DNA from: Rhodobiaceae bacterium
GTDB taxonomy: Bacteria > Pseudomonadota > Alphaproteobacteria > Parvibaculales > Parvibaculaceae
Length of the DNA: 21,770 nt
NCBI GenBank assembly: GCA_002746275.1
Contig: NVWR01000003.1
Span: 106,039 to 127,808, forward strand
Reading direction: 5' to 3'
Both the position numbers and the translations under genes were made by a program. Positions 6,380 to 14,261 of this stretch are shown here, piece by piece (within the stretch, counting starts at the first letter, position 1; every line of letters starts with the position of its first letter). Below the pieces are notes generated by a model. The model saw only the letters and a program-made list of their open reading frames with translations, was not told where the DNA came from and made no database searches.

Positions 6380-7426
6380 ATGAGCCAAACTATCTCCCAA
6401 AACGCGACAGTCCCGTCACGGATCGACTGGATCGACTATGTCAAAGGCCTGACCATCATTCTGGTCGCCCAGATGCATATTACCTTGGGTACTCAGGAAG
6501 CTCTGGGAGCTGGCCACATGTGGCTCGTGGATCTCGTCGAGTTCGCTCGCCCCTTCCGCGTGCCCCTGTTTTTCATGGTCGCTGGCCTTTTCGTCAGCCG
6601 TTCTATGAAATGGGACCTGACAAAGTTCGCCGACGCGAAATTTGTCCACTTTGCCTATTTCTATTTCCTCTGGTCGGCCATTCAGATCGCGATGAAATTA
6701 GCCTTCGCTGGATACGGCAACCATGCCATCGACATGACAGACATTCTGCTGCTGCCAATTGAGCCTTTCTCAACCCTTTGGTTCATCCATGCGCTCGCCA
6801 TTTTCTTCATGGTGACACGGGTTTTGAAAAATCTGCCCCCCGTTCTGCTCGTGGGCGCAGCGGCCATTCTCTATGCAGCCCCCATTCACACCGGGTGGGG
6901 CGCCGTTGATGAGTTTGCCAGCCGTTACATCTTCTTTCTTGCGGGCTACTTTGGTGCAACGCAGTTCTTCAACCTAGCCGAAGCCGCTCGCAACAATGCG
7001 CTGCGCGCCGTCGCAGGCTCTCTCAGCGCCTTTGCCATGGTCTATTTCTTTGTCGAAGCTGACATTGTCACAAAGCCGCTTTTCGGGCTTCTGGCAGCCT
7101 TTGGCGGGGCCGCCGCAACCATCGCCCTGTTGAGCCTTGCCGCTGATCGGGGTCAGTTGAAATGGTTGGCTTATGTCGGCCAGCGCTCGCTCTACGTTTA
7201 CCTGGCCTTCTTCCTGCCAGGCGCCGTCATGCGCATAGGCCTCATCAAAACCGGGTTTATCGAAAATGCAGATATGATCGCGCTGATCGCGACCGTCGTT
7301 GCTGTGGTAACACCTCTCATCGGTTTCAAGCTGATCGAGAAGACACCGCTGGCCTTCGTATTTGTGCGCCCAGCCTTTTTCCACCTGGAACAGCAAGAGG
7401 CCAAGCCAGCCCTTGGCAACGCTTAA
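6380..7426 (+). CDS. Acyltransferase 3-family membrane protein
   Basis: An integral membrane protein of 348 residues with about ten hydrophobic helices. The opening RIDWIDYVKGLTIILVAQMHI (residues about 14-34) matches the acyltransferase 3 (OafA/YrhL/NodX) entry helix, where an Arg/Asp and a following His in the first helix are typical. RPFRVPLFFMVAGLFVSRS (about 57-75) is the second signature. These enzymes transfer acetyl, succinyl or other acyl groups to extracytoplasmic sugars, lipids or polymers. No acceptor is suggested by the neighbours. The frame is open upstream to 6200, but the ATG at 6380 fits the family start. The Shine-Dalgarno is weak. It ends three bases from the convergent AEC carrier gene. 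Confidence 0.88.
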   Translation: MSQTISQNATVPSRIDWIDYVKGLTIILVAQMHITLGTQEALGAGHMWLVDLVEFARPFRVPLFFMVAGLFVSRSMKWDLTKFADAKFVHFAYFYFLWSAIQIAMKLAFAGYGNHAIDMTDILLLPIEPFSTLWFIHALAIFFMVTRVLKNLPPVLLVGAAAILYAAPIHTGWGAVDEFASRYIFFLAGYFGATQFFNLAEAARNNALRAVAGSLSAFAMVYFFVEADIVTKPLFGLLAAFGGAAATIALLSLAADRGQLKWLAYVGQRSLYVYLAFFLPGAVMRIGLIKTGFIENADMIALIATVVAVVTPLIGFKLIEKTPLAFVFVRPAFFHLEQQEAKPALGNA

Positions 7427-7429
7427 ACC

Positions 7430-8368
7430 TCACAGGAAGAGGTTGAGCACCACAGTCAGGGTCACAAGACTAATCCCCGTCACCATGACGACCGCAGAAG
7501 ACGCGGCTCCCGGAGCCGCCTGATACCGGCTGGCGAGAATGAAGCAATAAACACCTGTCGGCATCGCCGCCATAGTCACAACCACTTTGATCCAGAGCGG
7601 TGGCAGGTCGAAAACAAAACTTGCCAGAACGAACACCACGATCGGGTGCAGAACGAGCTTCACGCAGGCAATGAGAGAAGCTGCCCCAACGGAGCGCCGG
7701 ATTTCATACCGCACCAATGTTGCACCCAAAACAAATAGAGCACAGGGAATGCCCGTGCGGGCCAGCATTTCGAGTGTGGCATCGATAGGGCCAGGAATGG
7801 TGAGCCCGGTCTGGCCAAAGGCGATGCCCGACCCCAGAGCCAGGATCACTGGGTTCTTGATCAGCCCCTTCAGGCTTTCCCCCAAAATAGCCAAGATGGA
7901 CAGGGGCACGCCGTCGCGCGGGCGGGTTGTCTCCAACAAGAAAGTCGCAATGGTAAAAACCGTGAGCCCGTGAAAAGCCAGAATGAAGAACAGCGGCACC
8001 CCCGCTTCTTCACCGTAAGCTGTGAGAATGATTGGAATGCCCAGCATCACCGTGTTGGAGAACCCTCCCCCAAATCCGATAATGACACTGTCAGCGGGAG
8101 ACCGCCGGAGCACAAACCGCGCCGCGAACCCACCAACCGCCCAGACCAGCAAGACACCGCCATAGTAGGAAAACCACAATCCCCATGGCAGACTTGTGGG
8201 CAGTTCCGTAACCGAAAGTGCCCGAAACAGAAGTGCCGTGATCGCGAAATTGAAGGCGTATTTATCGATCCCATCGACGGCGGCTTCGCTCAAAAATCCT
8301 GAGCGCGCAGCAAAATAGCCCAATCCGATGACGCCAAATATTGGCAAGACCAACGCAACCGCTTCCAT
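7430..8368 (-). CDS. AEC-family (auxin efflux carrier-like) transporter
   Basis: A 312-residue carrier of the auxin efflux carrier family, expected in the inner membrane with ten helices in two five-helix repeats. Each repeat carries its broken-helix motif: GFSNTVMLGIPIIL (about 100-113) in the first half and TMAAMPTGVYCFILASRY (about 264-281) in the second. Bacterial members export or import carboxylates such as malate or malonate, or amino acids. The substrate here is not identifiable. The ATG at 8368 has TGGAG six bases upstream. It is downstream of, and on the same strand as, the three-gene VWA-like unit but separated by 138 bases. A TATAAG -10-like box at 8432-8427 suggests its own promoter. 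Confidence 0.9.
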   Translation of the reverse strand: MEAVALVLPIFGVIGLGYFAARSGFLSEAAVDGIDKYAFNFAITALLFRALSVTELPTSLPWGLWFSYYGGVLLVWAVGGFAARFVLRRSPADSVIIGFGGGFSNTVMLGIPIILTAYGEEAGVPLFFILAFHGLTVFTIATFLLETTRPRDGVPLSILAILGESLKGLIKNPVILALGSGIAFGQTGLTIPGPIDATLEMLARTGIPCALFVLGATLVRYEIRRSVGAASLIACVKLVLHPIVVFVLASFVFDLPPLWIKVVVTMAAMPTGVYCFILASRYQAAPGAASSAVVMVTGISLVTLTVVLNLFL

Positions 8369-8506
8369 GACAACTCCACTACAGCAAGGCAGGCAGAAAA
8401 ATCAGGAATGCGCCTCGCGGGCGGAACTTATAGCGTTTTCAGCAAAAGTTGAATGGTTTTACGGTAAGGACCGCGGCCGCCTAGATCAGCAGAGAGAAGG
8501 GATTAG

Positions 8507-9220
8507 TTACCAGTCATAAAGACCAGTAAAGCGATCGAAACCCGTACCCTCGGCCCAAATGGTCCAGGCTGCGCGGAAACGTTCGGTTGTCGAGGGGCTG
8601 TTGAAACCGCGACCAATCCCCAGCATCAACAATTCATCACATCCGGAAAACGCCCCCACCCGGGGGTCAGGCAAACGCCCCCCTGATCTGGTGAGACGAC
8701 CCAGTTCACTGTCCTCCGCCCCATCGGTGAGCAGCACAATTTTTGTGGGATGCGTGCAGTCAATGCCCTCCGACATAGTCTCCAGGAACGGCACAATATT
8801 GGTTTTCATCTGCGCCTGCAGTTTCCCCTCGCGCACCAGTCGCGGCAAGTTGGCAACAATCGCCTGAATGCCCTCGGCAACATCATCGGGCCGGGCACGT
8901 CCTGAAATCACCTGATCAATCCGCAAAGGATTGGAGTTGGTGTCGTAGACGCCAAAGGAGCGCACCGTCACACGGGCTCGGATAGGGAGCCCACGAATTT
9001 CGTCTCCAAGCCGCTCAGCCACCTGGGCGGCAAACACATCACTGGTCACAAGTGGATTGGACTTAGAAAGGTCGAGCCCGATCACCAGATGAGGCGGTGC
9101 AGCCCGGTCTGTCGTTTCTTGCTCATCCGACAGGGCAGCATCTGCTGTGCCGGAAAGAATGCCAAACGCAAGACCTGCGCTGACAGCAAGACCTATTGTG
9201 ATGCGAGCGAGGTTTTTCAT
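8507..9220 (-). CDS. Exported von Willebrand factor A-like protein (gene C of unknown three-gene unit)
   Basis: A 237-residue protein of unknown function. Residues 1-29 are a Sec-type signal peptide (basic MKNLAR, hydrophobic core, TADA-A cleavage near 28/29), so the mature protein should be periplasmic or secreted. The mature part begins with a VWA-like strand HLVIGLDLSKSNP, in which Asp50-x-Ser52-x-Ser54 reads as a MIDAS metal site. Thr140 is a possible third ligand, and Asp166 in IVLLTDGAED fits the fourth. Cys155 and Cys194 could form a disulfide. VWA domains usually bind a protein partner through the metal. The ATG at 9220 lies four bases after the stop of the membrane-protein gene, with GGCGGA upstream. 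The VWA call is by motif only. Confidence 0.75.
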   Translation of the reverse strand: MKNLARITIGLAVSAGLAFGILSGTADAALSDEQETTDRAAPPHLVIGLDLSKSNPLVTSDVFAAQVAERLGDEIRGLPIRARVTVRSFGVYDTNSNPLRIDQVISGRARPDDVAEGIQAIVANLPRLVREGKLQAQMKTNIVPFLETMSEGIDCTHPTKIVLLTDGAEDSELGRLTRSGGRLPDPRVGAFSGCDELLMLGIGRGFNSPSTTERFRAAWTIWAEGTGFDRFTGLYDW

Positions 9221-9224
9221 AAGG

Positions 9225-10301
9225 TTATTCCGCCGCCTTTGGAAGAGACCCGATGCGCCCTGCATTGACGGGCGGCAAGACTTCACTCAGCGGCATGCGC
9301 ACACTGCCATCATTCAGCGTCATGCGCTGACGCCGTGACCACCAGTCTTCAAACAAGGCTTCATAGCGCGCAATCTGTTGACTGTCCGCACAGGCTCTCA
9401 ACCTGTCCGTATGGGCAACAGCGCGCCGACGCCCGGACCCCGGCAGGGCCAGCACCTTGCGAGCGTTGATGCTCGCACTGCGGACACCTTCAAGGCCTGT
9501 CTCATACGCGCGACAGGATGTCATCAGTCGGGTCCACAGCATATTGCGCCGATGGTCGAGGCGTTCCAGATCAATCAACGCTTCCCGGTTGCGGGCATAC
9601 TCTGCTTCCAACGCCGCCAGCCGTGTCATGTCCACTTTGCGTTCTGCAAAGTCTCTGGTTTCAAAAACCTTCTTCAGATTGACCAGCGCATAATGAAGGA
9701 AGAGAGCCGCAACGCCCGTGACCACGAGGAAAATAACGCTGAGCGATGCCATCCAGAATATCGGCTGATAGGCGCGCATCTCATCAAGCCCGGTCTGTGC
9801 AATCGTTGCTTCACGCACAGCTTCTGTCTCAATACCAAGACCTGCGAGTGCCGCACCCAGAGATCCACCAGGACCACCAAGTCCTGCATCAGCAAGGCCA
9901 GCAGGTAGTGACATCAGAGCCAACAACATGCCCACACCACCCAACATCGTCAGGGCGAGAAGAAAGAGCGCACGTATAAACACCGCGCGTCCAAAGCCGG
10001 ACATCTGTTCAAAGAAAATGTGAGCAGCAAGCGTTGCGAACAGAACCTGAAGGCTCTTAAAGGCGACAGAATTTGCCAGCGAGCCCGGAAGCTCAAGGAA
10101 TTCATTGGCCAGGGCTCGGGTCCAGAATTCGGTGACAATCATGTAGTCCACGAAGAGGGCCGCCATCGCAACCGTCACCGTGAATATGATCGCGCCGAAA
10201 TAGTAGGGGCGGTAGCGCGCATCACGTTGGCTGGCGAGAAAATTGTCGTTGATGCTGTGGCGTTGCGTGTCACCGACAAGAGAGGCTGATACGAATTTCA
10301 T
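9225..10301 (-). CDS. Four-helix membrane protein with cytoplasmic coiled-coil tail (gene B of unknown three-gene unit)
   Basis: A 358-residue protein I do not recognise. Hydrophobic segments are at about 34-56, 77-98, 108-131 and 180-206. Between the third and fourth is a Gly/Ala/Leu-rich stretch (about 134-157) that could be periplasmic or membrane-dipping. After the last helix, residues about 211-262 are charged, heptad-like helix (ERKVDMTRLAALEAEYARNR and onward), then a basic tail with RRQRM. By the positive-inside pattern both termini are probably cytoplasmic. The layout loosely recalls ion-channel or scaffold subunits, but no MotA/TolQ/ExbB motif is seen. The ATG at 10301 has GAGGGAGAAG upstream. 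It lies 11 bases after the small coiled-coil gene and is coupled to the VWA-like gene after it. Confidence 0.8.
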   Translation of the reverse strand: MKFVSASLVGDTQRHSINDNFLASQRDARYRPYYFGAIIFTVTVAMAALFVDYMIVTEFWTRALANEFLELPGSLANSVAFKSLQVLFATLAAHIFFEQMSGFGRAVFIRALFLLALTMLGGVGMLLALMSLPAGLADAGLGGPGGSLGAALAGLGIETEAVREATIAQTGLDEMRAYQPIFWMASLSVIFLVVTGVAALFLHYALVNLKKVFETRDFAERKVDMTRLAALEAEYARNREALIDLERLDHRRNMLWTRLMTSCRAYETGLEGVRSASINARKVLALPGSGRRRAVAHTDRLRACADSQQIARYEALFEDWWSRRQRMTLNDGSVRMPLSEVLPPVNAGRIGSLPKAAE

Positions 10302-10312
10302 GATCTTCTCCC

Positions 10313-10582
10313 TCACGCTGACTTGGTCGCAGAACGACGGAACCACCGCCGTTGCGGTTTTTCAGAAGCAAGCGGTGCCGAGAGACGTTTGCCAAGCGAG
10401 GTAATTTCCCGCTCCAAATGTTCCTGGCGTGCGCGGCGGTCCCGCAATTCTTCGCCATATTCAGCGTCACCAGCGGTCAGCACAGAATGTACGTGGATAT
10501 CAGGCAAGGGTTCGGCACGGCGTCCATATTCGGACGCGGCCCTCATTTCCTCGTCTTGGCTGCGATTGTCTTGCCCCCTCAT
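10313..10582 (-). CDS. Small coiled-coil protein (gene A of unknown three-gene unit)
   Basis: An 89-residue soluble protein of unknown function. The N-terminal third is polar and acidic (QDNRSQDEEMRAASEYGRR). Residues about 41-70 form a charged helix (YGEELRDRRARQEHLEREIT) that looks like a coiled coil. The C-terminus is strongly basic and aromatic (KPQRRWFRRSATKSA) and could bind membrane phospholipid or nucleic acid. A strong AGAGGG Shine-Dalgarno five bases before the ATG, co-directional neighbours and the short spacing to the membrane protein make it a real gene. It is the first gene of the unit. Its helix may pair with the cytoplasmic tail of the membrane protein, which is inference. Confidence 0.7.
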   Translation of the reverse strand: MRGQDNRSQDEEMRAASEYGRRAEPLPDIHVHSVLTAGDAEYGEELRDRRARQEHLEREITSLGKRLSAPLASEKPQRRWFRRSATKSA

Positions 10583-10803
10583 GGCGTCCCTCTTTCCAGG
10601 TCGTTTTCGACCAGTTCAAGTCATTTCAGGAGGAACTGCCGCGTGATGGCCTCATCGTGCCCTCCCCCATTTCTCCGTACGCCGCACCAGATCGGAGATC
10701 TCATGGGTTAATCTTTGACAAAGCTTTGAGGCGAAACCGGACCTGAATTAGGGCAAAACTGTGTCGCGGGACATGAGGCAGTGATAACGCCCCAACGTGA
10801 CGA

Positions 10804-10833
10804 TTTGGCCACACCGGCGATGGCGCAGCCAAA
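10804..10833 (-). terminator. Hairpin downstream of ecm
   Basis: In the minus-strand transcript TTTGGCTGCGCC pairs with GGTGTGGCCAAA (three G-U pairs) around the loop ATCGCC, a 12-bp stem starting 26 bases after the ecm stop. On the plus strand the wobble pairs become mismatches, so the structure belongs to the ecm transcript. No U-run follows, so Rho-independent termination is uncertain. The other bases of the 10583-10858 gap hold a 27-codon open frame at 10704-10621 without a ribosome-binding site, and no convincing promoter. Confidence 0.45.
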
Positions 10834-10858
10834 ACATCCCTAATTGCGAAAATCAAGC

Positions 10859-12841
10859 CTAGGCGTCTTCATCCACCAGTTGCACGATATCGCCCATAAT
10901 CTTGTTCAGATCAAAATCCTTGGGCGTATAGACCGCAGCCACACCGGCAGCTTTCAAGGTTGCCGCGTCGTCCGGCGGAATGATCCCGCCAACCACCACG
11001 GGGACATCCGTCACGCCTGCCTCACGCAATCGATCCAGCACATCGCGCACCAACCGCACATGAGAACCCGACAGGATCGAGAGGCCGATGACATGCGCCT
11101 TGCCTTCAATTGCATCCTGCACAATTTGTTCGGGCGTCAGGCGAATGCCGTCATAGACAATCTCCATGCCGCAATCGCGCGCACGAACTGCGATCTGTTC
11201 GGCTCCGTTGGAATGGCCATCAAGCCCCGGTTTGCCCACCAGGAATTTGAGCCGCCGCCCCAGCTTCGATGACACCGCGTCCACCTGCGCGCGCAAATCA
11301 TCAAGACCGGCAACGTCATTGCGGGGACTTGTGCCCACACCCGTGGGTGCCCGGTACTCCCCGAACACGCCGCGCAACACTTCGCCCCATTCGCCCGTGG
11401 TCACACCTGCTTTGGCGCACACGATGGAGGGTTCCATGATATTGCGCCCCTCAGCCGCTGCAGCCCGCAGCGCTACCAGAGACACTTCAACCGCCTCATT
11501 GTCACGCGCCGCGCGCCAGGCATTGAGATTATCAATCTGATTGGCTTCCACTTCCGGTGGCACAATCATGATCGCTTCATCGCCGGTCCCGAGTGGAGAG
11601 GCGGCAGTTTCGAGAAACTTGTTCACCCCGATCACGACCATCTCGCCGCTTTCGATCTTACCCAGACGCTCTGCGTTGGACTCAACCAGCGCCTGCTTCA
11701 TATAGGCACTATCAATCGCCGCGACCGCGCCACCCATTTCTTCAATCCGGGCAAGCTCTTCTTTCGCGTCTGCCTTCAACTGATCCACTTTCGCCTGCAT
11801 CACCGTTGAGCCCGCGAAAATATCTTCGTATTCCAAAAGGTCCGTTTCAAAGGCCAGCACCTGCTGAGCCCGCAGGCTCCATTGCTGATCCCAGGAGCGT
11901 GGCAGACCAAGCGCTTCGTTCCATGCAGGCAACTGCACAGCGCGCGCACGAGCGTCCTTCGACAGGGTCACCGCCAGCATCTCAATCAGAATGCGGTACA
12001 CATTATTTTCCGGCTGCTGCTCAGTAAGGCCCAACGAGTTGACCTGAACCCCATAACGGAAACGACGCAGCTTCGGGTCTTCAACACCGTAGCGGGTGAT
12101 ACAAATCTCATCCCACAGATCAACAAACGCCCGCATCTTCGCAATCTCAGTAACGAAGCGCACGCCTGCATTGACGAAAAAGCTGATCCGCCCCACCACA
12201 CGGGCAAAGTCCACATCCGGCACCTGGCCGCTGGCCTTCACCCGGTCCAGCACGGCCTCTGCCGTCGCCAACGCAAAAGCCAGTTCCTGAACCGGTGTCG
12301 CCCCTGCCTCTTGCAAATGATAGGAGCAGACATTGGTCGGGTTCCACTTCGGCAGCTCCCGGTAGGTGTAGGAAATAATATCCGTGATCAGGCGCATCGA
12401 TGGGTCCGGTGGAAACACATATGTGCCCCGCGACAGATATTCCTTGATGATGTCGTTCTGCACAGTGCCCGTGAGCTTCGCCCGCTCGGCACCCTGCTCG
12501 TCCGCCGCCGCGATATAGAGCGCCAGCAGCCAGGCCGCCGTCGCATTGATCGTCATGGAGGTGTTCATCTGTTCCAGCGGGATCTGCTCGAACAATTGCC
12601 GCATGTCGCCCAGATGGCTGATCGGCACTCCGACCTTGCCCACTTCGCCCCGCGCCAGCACATGGTCGGAATCGTATCCCGTCTGGGTCGGCAGGTCGAA
12701 AGCAACCGACAGGCCCGTCTGCCCCTTGGAAAGATTGTCCCGATAGAGCGCATTGGACGATGCCGCCGTCGAATGCCCCGCATAAGTGCGAAAAATCCAG
12801 GGCCGGTCTTTATCGTGCTGAAACGGTTTTTGGTCGCTCAT
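10859..12841 (-). CDS. ecm: Ethylmalonyl-CoA mutase (Ecm)
   Basis: A coenzyme B12-dependent mutase converting (2R)-ethylmalonyl-CoA to (2S)-methylsuccinyl-CoA in the ethylmalonyl-CoA pathway. The 660 residues form one chain, with a catalytic TIM-barrel (about 1-510) and a C-terminal B12-binding domain (about 525-655). The latter holds GKPGLDGHSNGAEQ, where His543 of the DxHxxG motif ligates cobalt. The N-terminus WIFRTYAGHSTAASSNALYR and the segment GLSVAFDLPTQTGYDSDHVL are those of Ecm rather than methylmalonyl-CoA mutase, which is longer and has a different N-terminal region. The context with ccr, divergent across 117 bases, and mcd 5.4 kb away confirms the assignment. The ATG at 12841 has AGAGAGAAG upstream. 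A hairpin follows the stop. Confidence 0.96.
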   Translation of the reverse strand: MSDQKPFQHDKDRPWIFRTYAGHSTAASSNALYRDNLSKGQTGLSVAFDLPTQTGYDSDHVLARGEVGKVGVPISHLGDMRQLFEQIPLEQMNTSMTINATAAWLLALYIAAADEQGAERAKLTGTVQNDIIKEYLSRGTYVFPPDPSMRLITDIISYTYRELPKWNPTNVCSYHLQEAGATPVQELAFALATAEAVLDRVKASGQVPDVDFARVVGRISFFVNAGVRFVTEIAKMRAFVDLWDEICITRYGVEDPKLRRFRYGVQVNSLGLTEQQPENNVYRILIEMLAVTLSKDARARAVQLPAWNEALGLPRSWDQQWSLRAQQVLAFETDLLEYEDIFAGSTVMQAKVDQLKADAKEELARIEEMGGAVAAIDSAYMKQALVESNAERLGKIESGEMVVIGVNKFLETAASPLGTGDEAIMIVPPEVEANQIDNLNAWRAARDNEAVEVSLVALRAAAAEGRNIMEPSIVCAKAGVTTGEWGEVLRGVFGEYRAPTGVGTSPRNDVAGLDDLRAQVDAVSSKLGRRLKFLVGKPGLDGHSNGAEQIAVRARDCGMEIVYDGIRLTPEQIVQDAIEGKAHVIGLSILSGSHVRLVRDVLDRLREAGVTDVPVVVGGIIPPDDAATLKAAGVAAVYTPKDFDLNKIMGDIVQLVDEDA

Positions 12842-12958
12842 GGGCTACTTCTCTCTTGGATACCTGCGCTGATCTACCATAGCCCGTGCTGCGCTGCAAA
12901 AATCGCTTGAATACGCCGCGTCCATATCGTTTGATCCGCCCAACAGACGAGGTAAGAC

Positions 12959-14245
12959 ATGAGCGACCCAGCAGCAGCCCAACCCGAGAACACGATCGCC
13001 AAAAAGGACCTGTACGAAGTGGGTGAAATCCCGCCTCTCGGCCACGTCCCCAAGAACATGTACGCTTGGACCATCCGGGAAGAACGGTTTGGCCCACCCG
13101 AGCAGTCCATGCAGCTGGAAGTCGTGCCCACCTGGAAACTCGACAGCCACGAAGTGCTGATCCTCGTGATGGCCGCTGGCGTTAATTACAATGGCGTGTG
13201 GGCAGGTCTCGGTGACCCGGTCTCGGTCTTCAATGTCCACAATGAGCCCTACCACATTGCCGGTTCCGACGCGTCCGGCATCGTCTATGCGGTTGGCTCC
13301 AAAGTGAAACGCTGGAAAGTCGGCGACGAAGTGGTGGTCCACTGTAACCAGGACGATCATGACGACGAAGAATGCAATGGCGGCGACCCAATGTTCTCAC
13401 CCTCCCAGCGCATTTGGGGCTATGAGACGCCGGACGGATCATTCGCCCAGTTTGCCCGGGTGCAGGATCAGCAGCTCATGCCGCGCCCACAGCATCTGAC
13501 GTGGGAAGAGAGCGCCTGCTACACGCTGACGCTTGCCACCGCTTACCGCATGCTGTTCGGCCATCGGCCCCATGTTCTAAAACCCGGCCACAATGTTCTG
13601 GTCTGGGGTGCCAGCGGCGGGCTCGGTTCCTTTGCTGTGCAGCTCTGCGCCATTGCCGGTGCCAACGCCATTGGCGTGATCTCCGACGAAAGCAAACGCG
13701 ACTTTGTTGTTTCCATGGGCGCCAAAGGCGTTATCAACCGCAAGGAATTTGACTGCTGGGGTCAATTGCCAAAAGTGAACTCCGACGAGTTCAACGCCTT
13801 CATGAAAGAGGGTCGTAAATTCGGCAAGGCCATCTGGAACATTACCGGCAAAGGCATTGACCCTGACATCGTGTTCGAACACCCCGGTGAAGCAACCTTC
13901 CCGGTCTCCACCATGGTCTGCAAACGCGGCGGCATGATTGTCTTCTGTGCGGGCACAACCGGCTTCAACATCACCTTCGACGCCCGCTTTGTCTGGATGC
14001 GCCAGAAGCGCATTCAGGGCTCCCACTTTGCCCACCTGAGGCAGGCGGCCCAAGCCAACCGTCTGGTCATCGACCGGCGCATTGACCCTGGCATGTCGGA
14101 AGTCTTCTCCTGGCAAGACATTCCCAAAGCGCACACGAAAATGTGGAAGAACGAACATCTGCCCGGCAACATGTCCGTGCTCGTGTCCGCCGCCCGCCCC
14201 GGCCTGCGCACGGTTGAAGACGCCATTGAAGCAGGGAACGGCTGA
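12959..14245 (+). CDS. ccr: Crotonyl-CoA carboxylase/reductase (Ccr)
   Basis: An NADPH-dependent medium-chain reductase that reductively carboxylates crotonyl-CoA with CO2 to ethylmalonyl-CoA, the committing step of the ethylmalonyl-CoA pathway. 428 residues, full family length. The start KDLYEVGEIPPLGHVPKNMY, the GVNYNGVWAGLG segment (Asn76/Asn78), the cofactor loop VWGASGGLGSFA (215-226) and GSHFAHLRQA (His356) are all diagnostic. An Asn in the first and the His in the second are likely the CO2-binding residues known from studied homologues, though I aligned this by memory only. Residues 129-141 (QDDHDDEECNGGD) are an acidic insertion loop typical of Ccr. GAGGTAAG precedes the ATG. Divergent from ecm, convergent with the alcohol dehydrogenase gene. 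Confidence 0.97.
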   Translation: MSDPAAAQPENTIAKKDLYEVGEIPPLGHVPKNMYAWTIREERFGPPEQSMQLEVVPTWKLDSHEVLILVMAAGVNYNGVWAGLGDPVSVFNVHNEPYHIAGSDASGIVYAVGSKVKRWKVGDEVVVHCNQDDHDDEECNGGDPMFSPSQRIWGYETPDGSFAQFARVQDQQLMPRPQHLTWEESACYTLTLATAYRMLFGHRPHVLKPGHNVLVWGASGGLGSFAVQLCAIAGANAIGVISDESKRDFVVSMGAKGVINRKEFDCWGQLPKVNSDEFNAFMKEGRKFGKAIWNITGKGIDPDIVFEHPGEATFPVSTMVCKRGGMIVFCAGTTGFNITFDARFVWMRQKRIQGSHFAHLRQAAQANRLVIDRRIDPGMSEVFSWQDIPKAHTKMWKNEHLPGNMSVLVSAARPGLRTVEDAIEAGNG

Positions 14246-14256
14246 CCGCTCCCTGC
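14231..14256. terminator. Hairpin at the ccr 3' end, between convergent genes
   Basis: GCAGGGA (14231-14237) pairs with TCCCTGC (14250-14256). After one A/C mismatch, CGG pairs with CCG around a CTGA loop, and that loop contains the ccr stop codon. It is near-symmetric and lies five bases from the stop of the convergent dehydrogenase gene, so it could block read-through in both directions. There is no T-run on either side. Confidence 0.45.
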
Positions 14257-14261
14257 GTGGG

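Noticed and set aside
8472..8480. GCGGCCGC palindrome between the AEC and VWA-like genes.
   Set aside because: A short G+C-rich palindrome expected by chance, with no T-run or second arm to make a terminator.
10621..10704. A 27-codon open frame upstream of the small coiled-coil gene (minus strand).
   Set aside because: No ribosome-binding site and no recognisable product. It could be a leader frame but there is no positive evidence.
11882..12910. A 342-codon open frame on the plus strand opposite ecm.
   Set aside because: It is antisense to the well-identified ecm gene, has no recognisable protein features and follows from codon bias in a G+C-rich gene.
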